From Symsagittifera roscoffensis (Eukaryota; Xenacoelomorpha; Acoela; Convolutidae): a stretch of 64,000 nt of DNA. The translations under genes and the position numbers were made by a program. Positions 21,401 to 34,499 of the stretch are shown here, piece after piece; within the stretch, counting starts at the first letter, position 1; each line of letters starts with the position of its first letter. Below the pieces are notes generated by a model, which ran no database searches, was not told where the DNA came from, and saw only the letters and a list, made by a program, of their open reading frames with translations. The stretch is taken from NCBI RefSeq assembly GCF_963678635.1, contig NC_087063.1, positions 43,972,759 through 44,036,758 on the forward strand, given 5' to 3'.

Positions 21401-24400
21401 TTTGACGATCACTTCCGTGATCGCATGGGAGAAGTAGAGAGAGGACACATCGAGGTGTTTCCGAAGCTTTGGAATCTGAGACCCTATGATAAAACGAATG
21501 GTGAGATAACCAGAGTGCCTCGTCTCACTGCAGCATATCACAAGGTGAGAGAAGAGACGAAAGAATGGGGTGATTACGAGAAGCTGCCGGAAGAAATCCC
21601 TGAATTCCCTCTGATAAGAAGGATGTTGCTCGGAGCAGTCTCCGTGGTACAAACTCCTAGGTTGAGAGCATTTGAAACCAATGAAAGGAGAATAGGGAAT
21701 TTCGTGGGAACGATGGATCCATACTTTGTGGGGAGGAATGCCGCTGTGTTACAGTACACACGATTTGCCTATACGGATCAAGCGACGAGAAGCCGAATAA
21801 GCAACGCCGCGACTCCCAAGCCTGGAAGATTTGACGAGGATTGGGCGGGATTAGGCTTAGCGCCTATGAAGATGAGAGGCAGGACCGAACTGTCTGAGGC
21901 CTCCCTGATCCTGACTAGTGTGAAACCGGAATTGAAAGTAGGAGGAACGCTGCAGGCGAGAACCTTCCTAGCACCCTTCGGCTGTGAGGAAATCAAAGTG
22001 GTCCATAGAGAAGAGGAAGATGGATCAACTGGCACACTGATCATACCGAAATTTCCGGAAGGGGCCGACAATGAAAAGCAAGGACCCTCAAGCTCGAAGA
22101 AGGATATGTCAAAAGGAGATGACGGACAGGGAAGAAGCCGTCAAGCGGAAGAACCCATGCAACAAGATGCAAGTCAAGCTGGTGGGGAAGACGACAGGGC
22201 ATCGACAGGAGGAGTATCCAGCCTGGATTTCAATCTCTTCAGTGATCTTGAGAACAACGCGGATGCGTTGGAGGCGACAGAGCCAGCAGATGAAGGCATT
22301 TCGACACTGGAACCTCCGTTAGCCTCTACAGAAATGAAACGGAATTTGCCGGAGAGCAGCTCTCCTGGCAATTCGAGAAATAACAAACAAAGAATCCTCA
22401 TGGAAACACCTAGGAGAAGAAGAATAGAGGGCACAGCCAGAGTACCTTTCTTGGAACGTCAGATTGGACAGAGTGGCGTTCATGGAAGAAGTCTGGTCAG
22501 TGGTTCAGAGCTATGGGACCCAGTCCATTTTGAAAACAGGTCTCAACCGACCATTGATGCGGGAAGTCTTTGACAAACTTGATGAGTGTGAAGGGCGATT
22601 GAGTGATTTGTTGATTGACTCAGCCACTGATGAAAGTGAGGCGAACTCTCCCATCAAGATGACACCGCAGGATGATAAAGGAGAGGTGGTACAACCCTTT
22701 CCTGAGTAAAGACATTGCTTCTTCTTCGATTACGAGCATGCAGTGTTGCTACGATTCTGGACGTCGAGGATTGTAACGATCAAGAGCGCTAATAATCCAC
22801 AGACCAAATTGGGACTGGTCTTGGAAGAAGAGGTGACTGCACCTTCCGTGCCAAAATCCCGTTGGGATTCTCAGATGAACTACTGAGAACGAGCTTGATG
22901 GTAGTGTGGGAACTGATGAGACCATCATGGTGTCCTAGTCCCAATTCTGACTCGATATTAAGGGCGACACAAGATGTGCAGAGGGAGCTGAACGCACACT
23001 GTAATCTGCATGACCTTAAATCATATATAATGTGATGATAACAGCCTCTAGGAGCAACGGGGAAGTCAAAGTGGAGTTGCCTGGCTGGGGACCAGAGGAC
23101 TGGGTCAAACGTGGTAGCTGTCTGGCGGAAGTCTGTGGACTGGAAGGTCACGTTTGTGGAGGTCTGGATTGTGTGAAAACCCTAGAGAGACAACACAAGC
23201 AATTGACGATATTGTTTGGGAATGTCGTGATGAAAGCAAGGACGGAAGCGGAACTGATCGCAGATTGCAATGGAGGAACCGAGGTGAATCTAGTGACTGC
23301 ACTAGGATTCTACAGCATGTTTGGTTCTTTAGAGTCACTATTGAATCTAGAACAGAAACATGAGGTGGTCACAGCCATCAGTGTAGAAGTGTTTCCAGGA
23401 GTTCTGCAAACTGAGCAGAAGCACATAGGAAAATAGAGGGAAGCGATCGAGGCTGAAATGAACATCAGACATAGTGAGACTTATTGTAGACCATCAGGAG
23501 CACGATATTTGGTGGGATCGACATTGGCTCCAATGTGCAAGAGCAGATACCCGGTGCATTTCGTAGCTGTGGATGTAAAGAGTACGAGAACGATCGTGGA
23601 TCAAGCCTTCTCAATTCCAAAGTGTGTGAGACTAACGAGAATGTCCGAGAAATCCTACGAGCTGCTATGTAAGATGTTCTCAGCAGTTCCAGAGAGAACA
23701 AAGGAGGAGTTGGAATCGATACTGGGAAGGAAGTTCATGGGAAACGTGAGTGGGAACTTCAATGACTTTGAAAGACAGAAACAGAGAGGATCAACCGTTA
23801 CAGATTACAATACAGTAGACGAGAATGATGAAGTCCACCGAGTGATGGTGGAAAAGTGGAACCATTACTGGAAGCTTCGGGAAAACGAAATTGGAGGAGC
23901 ATCATGTTGACACATGACGAGTTTCCCTGGCACTGCTTGCTGCAGACCTGGTGGTATCCCAAGCGTAGTAATCTGGTGTTGATCTGGGACTCTGGAGAGC
24001 TGCTATCCATGGGTTTACCAGACTCATCACGGCCCATAACGATAGTGATAGTGGGAGTTATGATGGCGATACGATGGCTGGAGGCTCATGTGAGAGAAAA
24101 CAATAGACAGGAGGCACAGACGAGAGAACAGTTGCAGAAATTGGATGTCTAAAAGATTTAGATCTTTTTGAGACAATGTGCAAGATTCTAAACATTTCGA
24201 TGGAAGTGAAAAAGATATGGGCAAGAAGACGATTGATGTCATGGTTCAGAGCTAACATGACTGCATGGTTGAACGAATATGCCAAAAAGCATATGTCGAA
24301 GCACGGCAGAGTGTACAGTGGATATCAGCTGGACATTGGAGCAGGAGCTTTCAAGCGAGCTTTCGTGACTCATAGGAATGCAGTGACCACCGCTGTAAAA

Positions 24401-24673
24401 AGAATTTCCAGGACAAGTGAACGTAGTGAAAAGGAGAAGGAAGAGATGTTGAAGGAAGATCTGGAGAGAAACGTGACGTTGTGTCTCCACAACAGCTTCT
24501 GCAGGAACAGAGAGTCTAACGTGGATCCCCTACCTTGTTGCAAACAGAGGGTAGAAGAGAAGAAGTGTTCGAGGACTGCTTCCAACAGCGTCAGAATAGC
24601 TAAAGATGTGTTGCAAGACACAGAGACTGAAAGTGCAGAGTCAGTGTCACAGGAGGAAGAGATGGAACATTGA
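18417..24673 (+). pseudogene. Element A downstream module (fossil): SGNH-like and Cys/His-motif proteins
   Basis: This region corresponds to the two downstream frames of element C. It opens with a coiled coil (about 18540-18720), then a Pro/Ser/Thr-rich linker, then the degenerate SGNH-like domain (KIMIVANSEFVYTSKSLFWPD near 19665; SPGYSCLPDGLKFVYAI near 20000; DDDH near 20283). The complete SGNH hydrolase domain of element C has no counterpart here. The second half (about 20400-24673) matches C's last protein, including GMPLLTDLSLAVRTDP near 21115, the C-x4-C-x4-H-x-C-x4-C motif near 23115-23175 and LTHDEFPWHCLLQTWWYP near 23910. It is broken several times. No function is assigned. Confidence 0.65.
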
Positions 24674-25490
24674 CAAATGGTCGAAAGAACAAGAGGCAAA
24701 AAGAAAAAAAAATTAGAAGAATTTAGAAGTTTTAGAACTTCTAAACGACTAAAAGAAGAGAAACAAAGGAGTGACGAAAAAGAAGAAGTTAAAACTCAGA
24801 ATTGTTTTTCGTGTGTGAAAAAACTCAAGTGAGAAACCAAGCAACCAAGTTGTAATTGAAAACTGAAACATTTAGTTGAGTTTTGAACTTTAAAGAATTT
24901 GTTGCGTTTATAAATTTGCATTTTGATTTTAGTTAGTGGCTTTAGAGACACTTACTATTTATTCAGAAAGGCTTGAGTAGAGAGTATATTTAAATATTCC
25001 AGCCTGCATGACTGTTTTTAATCAACTAGGAGAACTGATCACTTTGTGGTGACATGAAAGGCTTGGGTAATCTCTTGAAGAGGGAGATTGTTTCATTGTT
25101 CTTTCTAACCACAGAGTTTCTTAATTTTAATATTCAGGACAATAACAAGCAAACTTTCCGAAAGGATAATTTTAGCTTGTTGGTCGGCAGGACTGTCCTG
25201 CAAACCAACATCTTTTAAAATCTAGGAGAAAAAGTTTTAAATCAAGGCATTGACATTGGAAGACATAAAAGATGTTTTTATCTTAGATCATATCCTCAAT
25301 GTGCAGATTAATGAAAAAATTTGAAGGCTATATTGATGTAGTATGATGCCATTTATATTCTGCAGTGAGTCGATATGACGCGGATAAAAGTAATTTCGTG
25401 CATTTTGTAAATTCTGTTCGATGACACTGTACCAATTTTACGAACATTGCGAGATTCAATGAGGACATTGACAGGACTGTCCGGGGAGTA
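24674..25490 (+). other. Element A 3' untranslated region and polypurine tract
   Basis: About 820 bases without a gene follow the last coding sequence; they match element B at 31140-31986 in inverted order. The stretch ends in GGGGAGTA (25483-25490), a polypurine tract directly before the LTR, within the extended word TGTCCGGGGAGTA. The same 8 bases stand at the same place in B and C. Confidence 0.75.
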
Positions 25491-26403
25491 TGTGACATTC
25501 GACCAGAATGGACAAAAATGCAGACGCAGAAATTTCGAGTTTTTAGCAGCGAACCTTCCGAATTGGCGTTTTTGAGGGAATAAGAGCGTTATTCGAACGA
25601 TTGGACAAATCGTGAAGGCTGAAGGATTCGGAAATTCCTAAATTTTAAAAAACCCAATTGATGATGTAACAATTCTAAGAAACGTCAAAAACGGCCATTT
25701 TGGAAAGGAGACTGAAATAAACACAACAACATCAGTTGCGATAGCGAGAACGACGAAAATTGTGATTGCAAAACAACAAAAAAAAAACAGAAGTGACAGA
25801 GACCACTCCGAGTTGCAACTATTGTGTCGCTATAAAAGTTGCAAGGCCGTTGCGAACAACGGTGAAGGGTGGAAGACAGCCTTCCGGAAGGAGAATAAGA
25901 GTCTTATTTCCCCGGATTCAAGAATCCGGAGGGGTCTCGGGACTGGAACTTATATCATTTTATACAAACTCTTAGCTTCCCTATTATGTCCTGAATTGAA
26001 TTTAATTAACATCTGAATTCATTTTGCTAGGATGAGAAGCTAGGAGTTGGGGGAAAAAGTTGATCCATCTTCGATGGAGATGATGATTTTTATCTACTGA
26101 ACAAAAACAATAATAATTCAATAAGTAATAGTAACCCTGTTTTTAGGAGTGACCTTGTGGTCTGGGGATACTGAGACCCAGCCATGAGCTCACTATTTCT
26201 GCATGTAATTAAGTTAATTTGAGTGTTTTGACCGAAGCCGAAAGCAGTAACGTTTTTGTCGACCCGATGTTGAAAAGACCACCAAAACAACTGGCTTGGT
26301 AGAGATGGTGAAAAGCATGTAAAGCTCTGTTTAGGCGTTAGCCAGTCGTCTTAGGACCTAGCTTTATTTTCCGTCGATATGTATCTTCCGGGCGAATGTT
26401 ACA
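25491..26403 (+). repeat. Element A 3' LTR (913 bp)
   Basis: The repeat begins TGTGACATTCG and ends CGAATGTTACA, an imperfect inverted terminal repeat with the TG...CA ends typical of LTRs. It is preceded by the polypurine tract and homologous to B's LTRs at 30247-31139 and 37706-38617. A dyad CCGGATTC-AA-GAATCCGG lies at 25912-25929 and overlaps a copy of the leader motif CCGGAGGGGTC. A TATAAAAG near 25832 could be the promoter but is not kept in B. Confidence 0.85.
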
Positions 26404-28806
26404 GACGGAGACCTGGATGAACTATTTAAGGAAGGGAAGGCGCTGCAAATGCGCTTCTTGAAGGGAAAAAAAGAAGAAACACTGAAACCGAAGCACAACA
26501 GTTCAGCAAACTAATGAATACTGGAAAAATATCAAGGGCAATTGCAAAACGAACAGACACAACCAAAGGCGTTCTTTCGCTCGACGAGATCGTCAGAGGT
26601 AAGACAGTAGAACAGACTCTCATAGAGAAGCACCCACTATCAAAACCAATTGATGAGAACTATTTTACACCAGTCTCAAAAAAAAAACAATTCCTTTCCA
26701 TCCATCGATATTTGATCAGATAAACGGTCAACATATCAAGAAGGCAGCCATGAGAACGCACGGATCGCATGGACCATCTGGCCTCGATGCAAATGAATGG
26801 AGACATATTTTAACACACTTCGGGCAACAATCAGTTGAGATTTAAAAAACAATTGCTAAAGTTGCCAACAAATTGGCCACCGAAGAACTAAATCCAGTAC
26901 TAATGGAACCATATGACGCATGTAGATTAATACCCTTAGATAAGAACCCAGGAGTAAGACCCATAGGCATAGGAGAAGTTATCCGTAGGATAATAGGGCG
27001 AACAATAACCAAATGCCTAAAAAACGAGCTCATGTCGCTCGGTTCGAACTACCAACTCTAACTAGGACAAAACTTTGGCATTGAATATACAATCCACACG
27101 CTAGGAGATCAATGCAGCAAAAACTCCGCCGATGCTGTTTTACTGATAGATGCTGAAAACGCTTTCAAATCGCTGAACCGAAAACTGGCATTGAAAAACA
27201 TCAAAAATACCTGCCCTTCTCTTTTAACAGCGATTAAGAACTCCTACTCCAATCCATCTAAACTGTTCGTTAACAAAAAAAAACCATCTACTCTGAAGAA
27301 GGGACAACCCAGGGGGATCCACTAGCAATGGCCATGTACGGTACAGGAAAAATACCCCTAATAAAACTTTTATCTGTAGACGATGTAATCCAGAAATGGT
27401 ACGCAGACGACGGAAACGCAGTCGGTAAATTAAGCAATCTACGAACCGTCCTCGATAAAATTGTATGACTGGGTAAATTTTTTGGCTACCACGTGAAAGC
27501 ATCCAAATGCCAAGTCATTGTCAAGGATGAAAAACTCGGTGAAGCTCAGAAAATCTTCGCGAATACACGAATCAAGATAAAGGCAGGAACCTGAGTGCTT
27601 GGCTCAGATATAGGAACAGAATCTGAATGTAAAAATATCCTCGAGTTTCAACAGAATGAGCAGAGCAAATCAAAATTTTGCAAAACCTAACGAAAATTGC
27701 TAAAACCTCCCCCAAAACGTTTACGCCTGCTATAGTAAAGGAGTTCAAGAAAAGCTTTCATTTCAGGCCAGGACAACGCCTAACACTATGGAAAACTTAG
27801 AAAAATTAGAACAATTATTACCTAACCTAGTCGGTAAAGACACTTTAAACCCCCAGTTGCGTGAGATATCTTCCTTACCGCTTACAATGGGCGGACTTAA
27901 CATCAAGCTGCCATCCGATCATGAAAGCTATCTAGAATAGTCTAAGGAAACACCACTAGTACTGGAATCTCAAGATCCTGTTACAGCAGTAACGCAGCAA
28001 GAAAAAATCTGTACGAACATCAAAAAATTAAAAACTGATAGAACAAATCGAAAAAAAAACAAACCTCATTAGCTCCTTAAATTAAACAGATAAATACGCA
28101 ATTGACCTGGCCTCTGAAAAGGGAGCCTCTAACTGGCTCAATGCTTTACCACTGAGCAGATACAACTTCAACCTGAATAAATCAGATTTCAGAGATGGTA
28201 TTTACTTAAGATACCGATGGTAACCGACCAAAACCCCACTCACATGTGCATGTGGTGCTAAATTTAACTTGACACATGCGCTTCACTGTGCAAAGGGTGA
28301 TCACACACATATAAGACACAATGAATTTAGAGACACATTTGCCAACCTCATGAACGATGTTTTCCATGACGTCGAGATTGAGCCGAAATTTCTGCCGTTG
28401 CAAGGCGAAAGCTTTGTCAACAATTCCACTACAACTGAAGATGAGGCACGACTTGACATTAAGGCAAACTGAATCGGCCGCGCTTTCTTTGATGTGAAAA
28501 TTTTCAACCCCCATGCCAAAAAATTGCGAAAACTGCATAAAGACGCATACAAATACCACGAAACGCTAAAGAACTCCGGTTATCAGCAAACTCCTACAGC
28601 CACGCGGACGATGCAGCGAATAGCCGAAAAACAAAGTGAAAAAAGACAAGAAAGCTATCCAGAATCTATAAACTACATAAAAACTAAAATAAGCTTCGCG
28701 CTCCTGAGGAGCTCTATACTTTGTATAAGGGGGTGCAGATCGCTACGCAAGGTTCAATTGATCGACAACTCCATAAGCACTATTGTAGAGGAAGGACGGT
28801 TAAGAT
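26404..28806 (+). mobile_element. LINE remnant with RT and restriction-like endonuclease region
   Basis: The sequence is non-LTR-type reverse transcriptase. GDLDELFKEGKALQMRF begins right at A's LTR boundary, then TKGVLSLDEIV near 26570, CRLIPLDKNPGVRPIGIGE near 26920, TQGDPLA near 27305 and the catalytic WYADDGNA near 27397. The C-terminal part has CACGAKFNLTHALHC (zinc-knuckle-like) near 28245 and RLDI...FFDVKIFNPHA near 28450-28515, resembling the PD-(D/E)XK-type endonuclease of RLE-bearing LINEs; the end LLRSSILCIRGCRS is near 28700. It is 5'-truncated at the LTR and carries several frameshifts and stops (for example a stop after IVV... near 27466 and at 28473). A dead copy. Confidence 0.7.
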
Positions 28807-29288
28807 AAATAAACATTACGACGATGCATTTAATGCTGATTTATGACTTTATTGCTGATATATAAGCACTTTTATAACGCTGGTATGGCCCTATCCAGCT
28901 TGTGCACTTACCGTAACTTTACGGAAGGGCCCCTTTGTAATTTAGTGTTTTAATGATAGGAATGATAATGATGAAAAAGAGATGATTAGTGTTGATGTGT
29001 TTTAAATTAAACTCGATACGGGTTACGTTTGTTCAATGAGAACACGCAACTCGACACGAAAAAATAAATAAATTAATAGTTCAAAAAAGCCTGGTTGCTT
29101 GCCCCGATTCGATTTGGAACAATTTAGTAGTGCTGGATAACTCCCCACGTTTGTATAATATTGGAGTGTCAATGACAACAAGGAATGGATCTGTGGGAGA
29201 TGGAGCTCAGGCAACAACATCAGACGACGAAGATCATTGTCTTAAGTGCAAGAAAGGTGGTTGTGAGAATTTGATTCAATGAGATATC
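28591..29288 (+). repeat. 698-bp segment duplicated inside element B (copy 1)
   Basis: It spans the 3' end of the LINE at 26404-28806 and the start of the CR1-like LINE. A near-copy in the same direction lies at 33793-34492. Both copies keep the LINE-to-LINE junction, so the junction is older than the duplication. Confidence 0.75.
29012..29059. repeat. About 50-nt imperfect palindrome, copy 1 of 3
   Basis: The arms are CTCGATACGGGTTACG and CGCAACTCGACACGA around a GTTC...GAAC core with a short loop. As RNA it could form a stem of about 18 pairs including a G-U pair. Other copies are at 34215-34263 and 40506-40554, each within about 130 bp of shared flank. Confidence 0.6.
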
Positions 29289-30246
29289 TGTTACGGCTGG
29301 TTTCAAGATGGATGCTCCGGTCTTCCTGTGGATCTTCTCCCCAAGATAACAAAAGCTAAGTTGTTGCTCTTTCGTTGCCTAATTTTTTTTTATATAAAAG
29401 CTTCATTTCCCTCTGTTGAAGAAGTTATAATTACAATCACGGAAAAAATTCTTGCGATCATTGAAAAGGCAATAATCGAGTCATTTAAAGGCCACGCTGT
29501 CGTTAAATCAATGCCTACCAATCCAAAAACCGAGTCAAAATCTGTTAAATCTTCTAGCAGTAAACATTTGGAAACTAATTTAAACGATATACCAGACTTA
29601 ACAATAGAGCCTGGTCAGCACTCCTCGGTTAAGAGGATGAAACATGATGAGAAACATCTGGAAACCGTGTTGGAAACAATTGATGAATGGGACAAAAGTA
29701 ACCTGGCAGGCGTGACAAGACATGGACCGTTCAAACAAGATGCACCTAGACCCCGCTTACTACTAGTCACTCTCAAAAGTGCATGGACAGCCAGAAAAGG
29801 CTTGATGGAAGGAGATCATTGACGCAATCACGCCTATCCTGTTTTCCTTTGCAAACCGCTCACTAAGGATGAAGAAACTATTGCAAAGCAATTACTAATA
29901 TTAAACTAATATTCCCCGCGAAGAACTGAAAATCAGAAATTTTTAAAGCTGTATCACAATGATATGTAGATTTCTCTCAAAACGTGACTATCAAGTCCTT
30001 CTATTTAAAAAATTTCGTGGAACACTCGTAGTAATATTATCCTGGAAAGCGATTATATTGCATTAAGCTGTTAAATTTGTGTTTGCCTGATTTACTTTGT
30101 CTCTGCGAAACTTGGCTTGATTCCGATTATTCGAGCATTCTTCCATCCTGTGGTTACACTGTTGTCTCTCAATGCGCTCGCAAACAAGGTCAACATGGGG
30201 TGTAGATATTTTGGTTAAAAATTCAATCACTGTCACTGTTATTAAC
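29090..30246 (+). mobile_element. CR1-like LINE remnant (PHD-finger ORF1 and endonuclease start)
   Basis: The first protein has a PHD-like finger (HCLKCKKGGC, then CYGWFQDGCSGL, about 29235-29325), as in ORF1 of CR1-like LINEs, and a basic Ser-rich middle. Its end, PRPRLLLVTLKSAWTARKGL...HAYPVFLCKPLT near 29745-29860, is CR1-ORF1-like. From about 30066, LNLCLPDLLCLCETWLDSDYSS is the start of an AP-type endonuclease domain (ETWL block). The finger contains an in-frame stop and the endonuclease a frameshift near 30195, so the copy is dead. It is cut at 30246 by the LTR of element B. Confidence 0.65.
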
Positions 30247-31139
30247 TGTAACATTCGCCCGGAAGTACATATCGACGGAAAATAAAGCTAGGTTCTAAAA
30301 CGACTGGCCAGCGCCTAAACACAGCTCTACATGCTTTTCTCCGTCTCTGCCAAAGCGAGTTCTTTTGGTGGTCTTTCTAACATCAGGTCAACAAAAATGT
30401 TACTGTTTCCGGCTTCGATCAGAACGCTCTAACTAACTTAATTATATACAAAATAGTGAGCTCATGGTTGGGTCTCAGTATCCTCAGACCACGAGGTCAC
30501 TCCTAAAAACAGGGCTACTATTTATTTTTTATTTTACTTTTGTTTTTGTTCAGTAGATAAAAATCATCGTCTTCATCGAAGATGGATCAACCCTTTCCCT
30601 TAACTCCTAGCTTCTCATTGTCTGAAAATGAATTTAGATGTTATTTGAATTCAACTCAGGACATCTCCAGGCAGCTAAAATCTTATAAAACACAGTTTGA
30701 GTTCTCCTCCCGAGACCCCTCCGGATTCTAGAATCCGGGGAAAAAACGCTCTTATTTCTTTCAGGAAGGCTGGACACGCCGTCTCAACACCCTTCTTATT
30801 TCTCGGGATTCGACAATCGTTACAACTCGGAATGGTTGTCCGTCACAATAATATTCTTTTCGTTCGTATTTCTCATCTGACTCTTCGCTGTCCAATTTTG
30901 ATATTGTTTTCGTTGAGAAAACTGTTCTTTTGTTTTCGCCGTTTTCAGTGTGGGCGAAACTTCGACGTTGTCACGTGTCTTTCTTTTCGAATGAATTTTT
31001 GAAAATTTACATGTTAGTTCAAACTAACCCTTCCTCGTTCGTCAAAATGCACGATTAACACCGCTAATCCATAAAAACCGCCAATCTTCTCGGTCAGATT
31101 TTCTCTTTGCATTTTCGTACATTGTGGTCGAATGTCACA
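30247..31139 (-). repeat. Element B 3' LTR (893 bp)
   Basis: In element sense it starts TGTGACATTCG and ends CGAATGTTACA. The polypurine complement TACTCCCC follows at 31140-31147. The half near 30247 is about 96% like B's other LTR by eye, but the half near 31100 is much less alike. It contains a perfect 18-bp palindrome, CCGGATTCTAGAATCCGG, at 30721-30738. Confidence 0.85.
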
Positions 31140-31986
31140 TACTCCCCAGACAGCCCGCCCGGTCAATGTACTCAATGAGTCTCGTAGTCTTTATCAAAAT
31201 GGTACAGTGCCATCGAACAGAATTTACAAAAAGCTTGTTATCACTTTATCCACGTCACATCGACTCACATCGTCCATCGACAAATGGCATCATACTAGAC
31301 TATTATAGCCTTCCAATTTTTTCACTAATGTGCACTTTCAAGAATATGACTTAAAATAAGATATTTTTTTCTGATTTCTAACGTCAATGTCCCGATTTAA
31401 AACTTTTTCTCCTAGATTTAAAAAGTGTTGGGACGCAGGAAGGTTCTGCCAACCAACAAACTAAAATTATCCTACTATGCTTCTTCCCTTCGGAGACTTA
31501 GTTGTTATTGTTCCTGAATATTAAAATTAACAAACTCGATGAATAGAAGGAACAATGAAATAATCTCCCTCTTCAAGAGATTACCCAAGCCTTTCATACA
31601 CCACAAAGTGATCAGTCGTCTCAGTTGAATAAAAACAATCATGCGGGCTGGAATATTTAATATTTTCTCCACTTAAACCTTTCTAAATAATTAGTAGGTG
31701 CCTCTATAACCACCAACTAAAATCACAACGCAAATTTATGAATGCAACAATTTCTTTAATCTTCAAAATTCAACTAAATAATTTCTCTTTAGTTTGAATT
31801 GCAAACTTAGCTGCATTGTGTCTCATTTGAGTTTTTCTCACATAAACAATTCTGAGTTTGAACATCTTCTCCTTCGTTGCTTCGTTGTGTACTTCCTTGT
31901 TCACTCTTTGTTTTCGTCGTTTAGAAGTTCTAAAACTTGTAAACTCTTCTAATTTTTCTTCTTTTTGCATTTTTTTCGGCTATTTG
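31140..31986 (-). other. Element B polypurine tract and 3' untranslated region
   Basis: The polypurine tract GGGGAGTA (complement at 31140-31147) is followed upstream by about 840 bases homologous to A's 24674-25490. No gene is seen. Confidence 0.7.
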
Positions 31987-33765
31987 TCAATGTTTCATCT
32001 CCTCCTCCTGTGACATTGACTGCGCACTTTCAGTCTCAGTGTCTTGCAAAACGTCGGTAGCTATTCTGACGCTGTTGGAGGCAGTCCTCCAAGACTTCTG
32101 CTCTTCTACCCTTTGTTTGCAACAAGGTAGAGGATCAACATTAGTTTCCCTGTTTCGGCAGAAGCTGTTGTGGAGGTACAACGTCATGTTTTTCTCCAAG
32201 TCTTCCTTGAACATTTCTTCTCTTTCTATCCCGTCATACTCATTTGTACTAGACGTCCTCTTCACTGCGGTGGTCACTGCATTCCGATGAGTTACAAAAG
32301 CTCGCTTGAAAGCTCCTGCTCCATTGTCCAGCTGATACGCACTGTACACTCTTCTGGCCCATACCTTTTTCACTTCCATCGAAATGTTCAAGATTTTGCA
32401 CGTTGTCTCAAAAAGATCTAAGTCTTTTAGACAATCCAATTCCTGCAATTGTTCTTTCGTAGGCGTTTCTTGTCGATTGTTCTCTTTCACGTGAGCTTCC
32501 AGCCATCGTATCGCCATCATAACTCCCACTATCACTATCGTTATCGGCTGTGATGAATCTGGTAAACCCATGGAGAGCACTCCCAGATCAACACCAGATT
32601 ACTACGCCCGGGATACCACCCTGTTTGTAGCAAGCAATGTCAGGGGACCTCATCATGTGTCAACATGATGCTCCTCCAATTACGCATTCCCGACGCTTCC
32701 AGTAGTGGTTCTACTTCCATCATCAGTCTTCTACTTTCATCATTTTCGTCTACTGCATGTTATCCGTAGCTGTTGATCCTTTCCGCTTCTGTCTTTCAAA
32801 ATCACTGAAGTTCCCACTGGCGTATCCCATAAACTTGTTTCCCAGTGTCGGTTCTAACTTTTCTTTGGTTCTCCCTGGAGCTGCTGAGAACATCTTGCAT
32901 AATAACTTGTAAGATTTCTCTGACATCCTCGCAAATCTTACGCACTTCGGCAATGAGAAGGCTTGATCCACTATCGTCCTCGTACTTTTCACATCCACCT
33001 CTACGAAATGCACTGAGTATCTGCTCTTGCACATTGGAGCTTTTGTTGATCCCACTAAATATCGCGCTCCTGATGGTCTACGATAGGTTTCACTGTGCCG
33101 GATGTTCATTTCTGCCTCGATCACTTCCCACCACTTTCCAATATACTTTTGCTCAGTTTGCAAAAATCCCGGAAACACTTCTACACTGATGGTCGTGACC
33201 ATCTCATGTTTTTGTTCTAGATTCAATAATGACTATAAAGAACCAAAAATGCTGTAGAATCCTAGTGCAGTCACTAGATTCACCTCAGTTCCTCCATGGC
33301 AATCTGCAATCAATTCAGTTTCCGTTTTTGTTTTCATTACGATGTTCCCAAACAATATCGTTAATTGCTTGTGTTGCTTCGCAAGGGTCTTCACACAATC
33401 CAGACTTCCACAGATGTGACCCTCCAGTCCACAGACTTTCGCCAGACAGCTACCAGGCTTAACCCACTCCACTTTGTCTTCTCCGTTGCTCTTTGAGGCT
33501 GTCATCATCAAATTGTAAAGGATGTTTAGGTCAAGCAAGTTACAGCCTGAATTCAATTCCCTCTGCACGTCCTGTCGCAAGCAATATCGAAACGGCGTTA
33601 GGACTCGGACACCAAGATGGTCTCATCAATTCCCACAACACCATTAGAACCGTATTTAGCAGTTCGTCCGAGAATCCCAATCCAAGTTCTACTCGGTTGT
33701 CAGATTTTGTTAGTGAAGGTGCATTCACCTTTTCTTCCAACACAAGTCCCAGCTTAGTCTGCTGA
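31987..33765 (-). pseudogene. Element B remains of the last downstream protein (fossil)
   Basis: Minus-strand frames match the C-terminal part of A's and C's last downstream protein: GSCLAKVCGLEGHICGSLDC (the C-x4-C-x4-H-x-C-x4-C motif) near 33450, SLPKCVRFARMSEKSYKLL near 32930, and LPDSSQPITIVIVGVMMAIRWLE near 32540. It is broken several times. No function is known. Confidence 0.7.
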
Positions 33766-33792
33766 TTAGCAGCGCTTCTTATTGTTGCAATT

Positions 33793-34492
33793 CTCCTACA
33801 GCCACATGGACGATGCTGCGATTAGCCGAAAAACGAAGTGAAAAAAGACAAGAAAGCTATCCAGAATCTATAAACTACATAAGAACTAAAATAGGCTTCG
33901 CGCTCCTGAGGAGCTCTATACTTTGTATAAGGGGTGCAGATCGCTACGCAAAGTTCAATTGATCTGCAACTCCATAAGCGCTATTGTAGAGGAAGGACGG
34001 CTAAGATAAATCAACATTACGACGATGCATTTAATGTTGATTTATGACTCTATTGCTGATATATATGCATTTTTATAACGCTGGTATGGCCCTATCCAGC
34101 TTGTGCACTTACCGTAATTTTACGGAAGGGCCCCTTTTGTAATTTACTTTTTTTAATGATAGGAAAGATAATGATGAAAAGGAGATGATTAGTGTTAATG
34201 TGTTTTAAATTAAACTCGATACGGGTTACGTTTGTTCAATAAGAACACGCAACTCGACACGAGAAAATAAATAAATTATTAGTTCAAAAAAGCAAAGTTG
34301 CTTGCCCCGATTCGATTTGTAAAAATTTAGTAGTGCTGAATAACTCCCCACGCTTGTATAATTTTGGAGTGTCAATGAAAACAAGGAATGGATCTGTGGG
34401 AGATAGAGCTCAGGTAACAACATCAGACGACGATGATCATTGTCTTAAGTGCAAGAAAGGGGGTTGTGAGAACTGGATTCAATGCAATATCC
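33793..34492 (+). repeat. LINE-derived segment captured inside element B (copy 2)
   Basis: This copy of 28591-29288 contains the LINE 3' end, the palindrome (34215-34263) and the start of the CR1-like PHD region (HCLKCKKGGCENWIQC). It replaces several kilobases of element B and lies opposite to B's sense strand. Confidence 0.75.
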
Positions 34493-34499
34493 ATTTAGA

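Larger units (their letters stand above)
7072..26403 (+). mobile_element. LTR retrotransposon A, giant Ty3/gypsy family (broken)
   Basis: This is a plus-strand element of about 19.3 kb: 20 surviving bases of 5' LTR, a 2-kb leader, gag, protease, RT, RNase H, integrase, a macro-like tail, a long downstream coding module, polypurine tract and 3' LTR. It is the same lineage as element B (minus, 30247-38617) and a sister of element C (minus, from 42392). The frame is interrupted many times (roughly fifteen to twenty), so it is an inactive, moderately old copy. The 3' LTR is directly followed by coding sequence of a LINE (26404 onward), so A appears to have inserted into that LINE. Most of the 5' LTR is missing, so LTR divergence cannot date it. 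Confidence 0.88.

Noticed and set aside
25831-25839. TATA box in the LTR of element A
   Set aside because: TATAAAAG is not kept at the same place in element B's LTRs, so it is mentioned but not called as a promoter.
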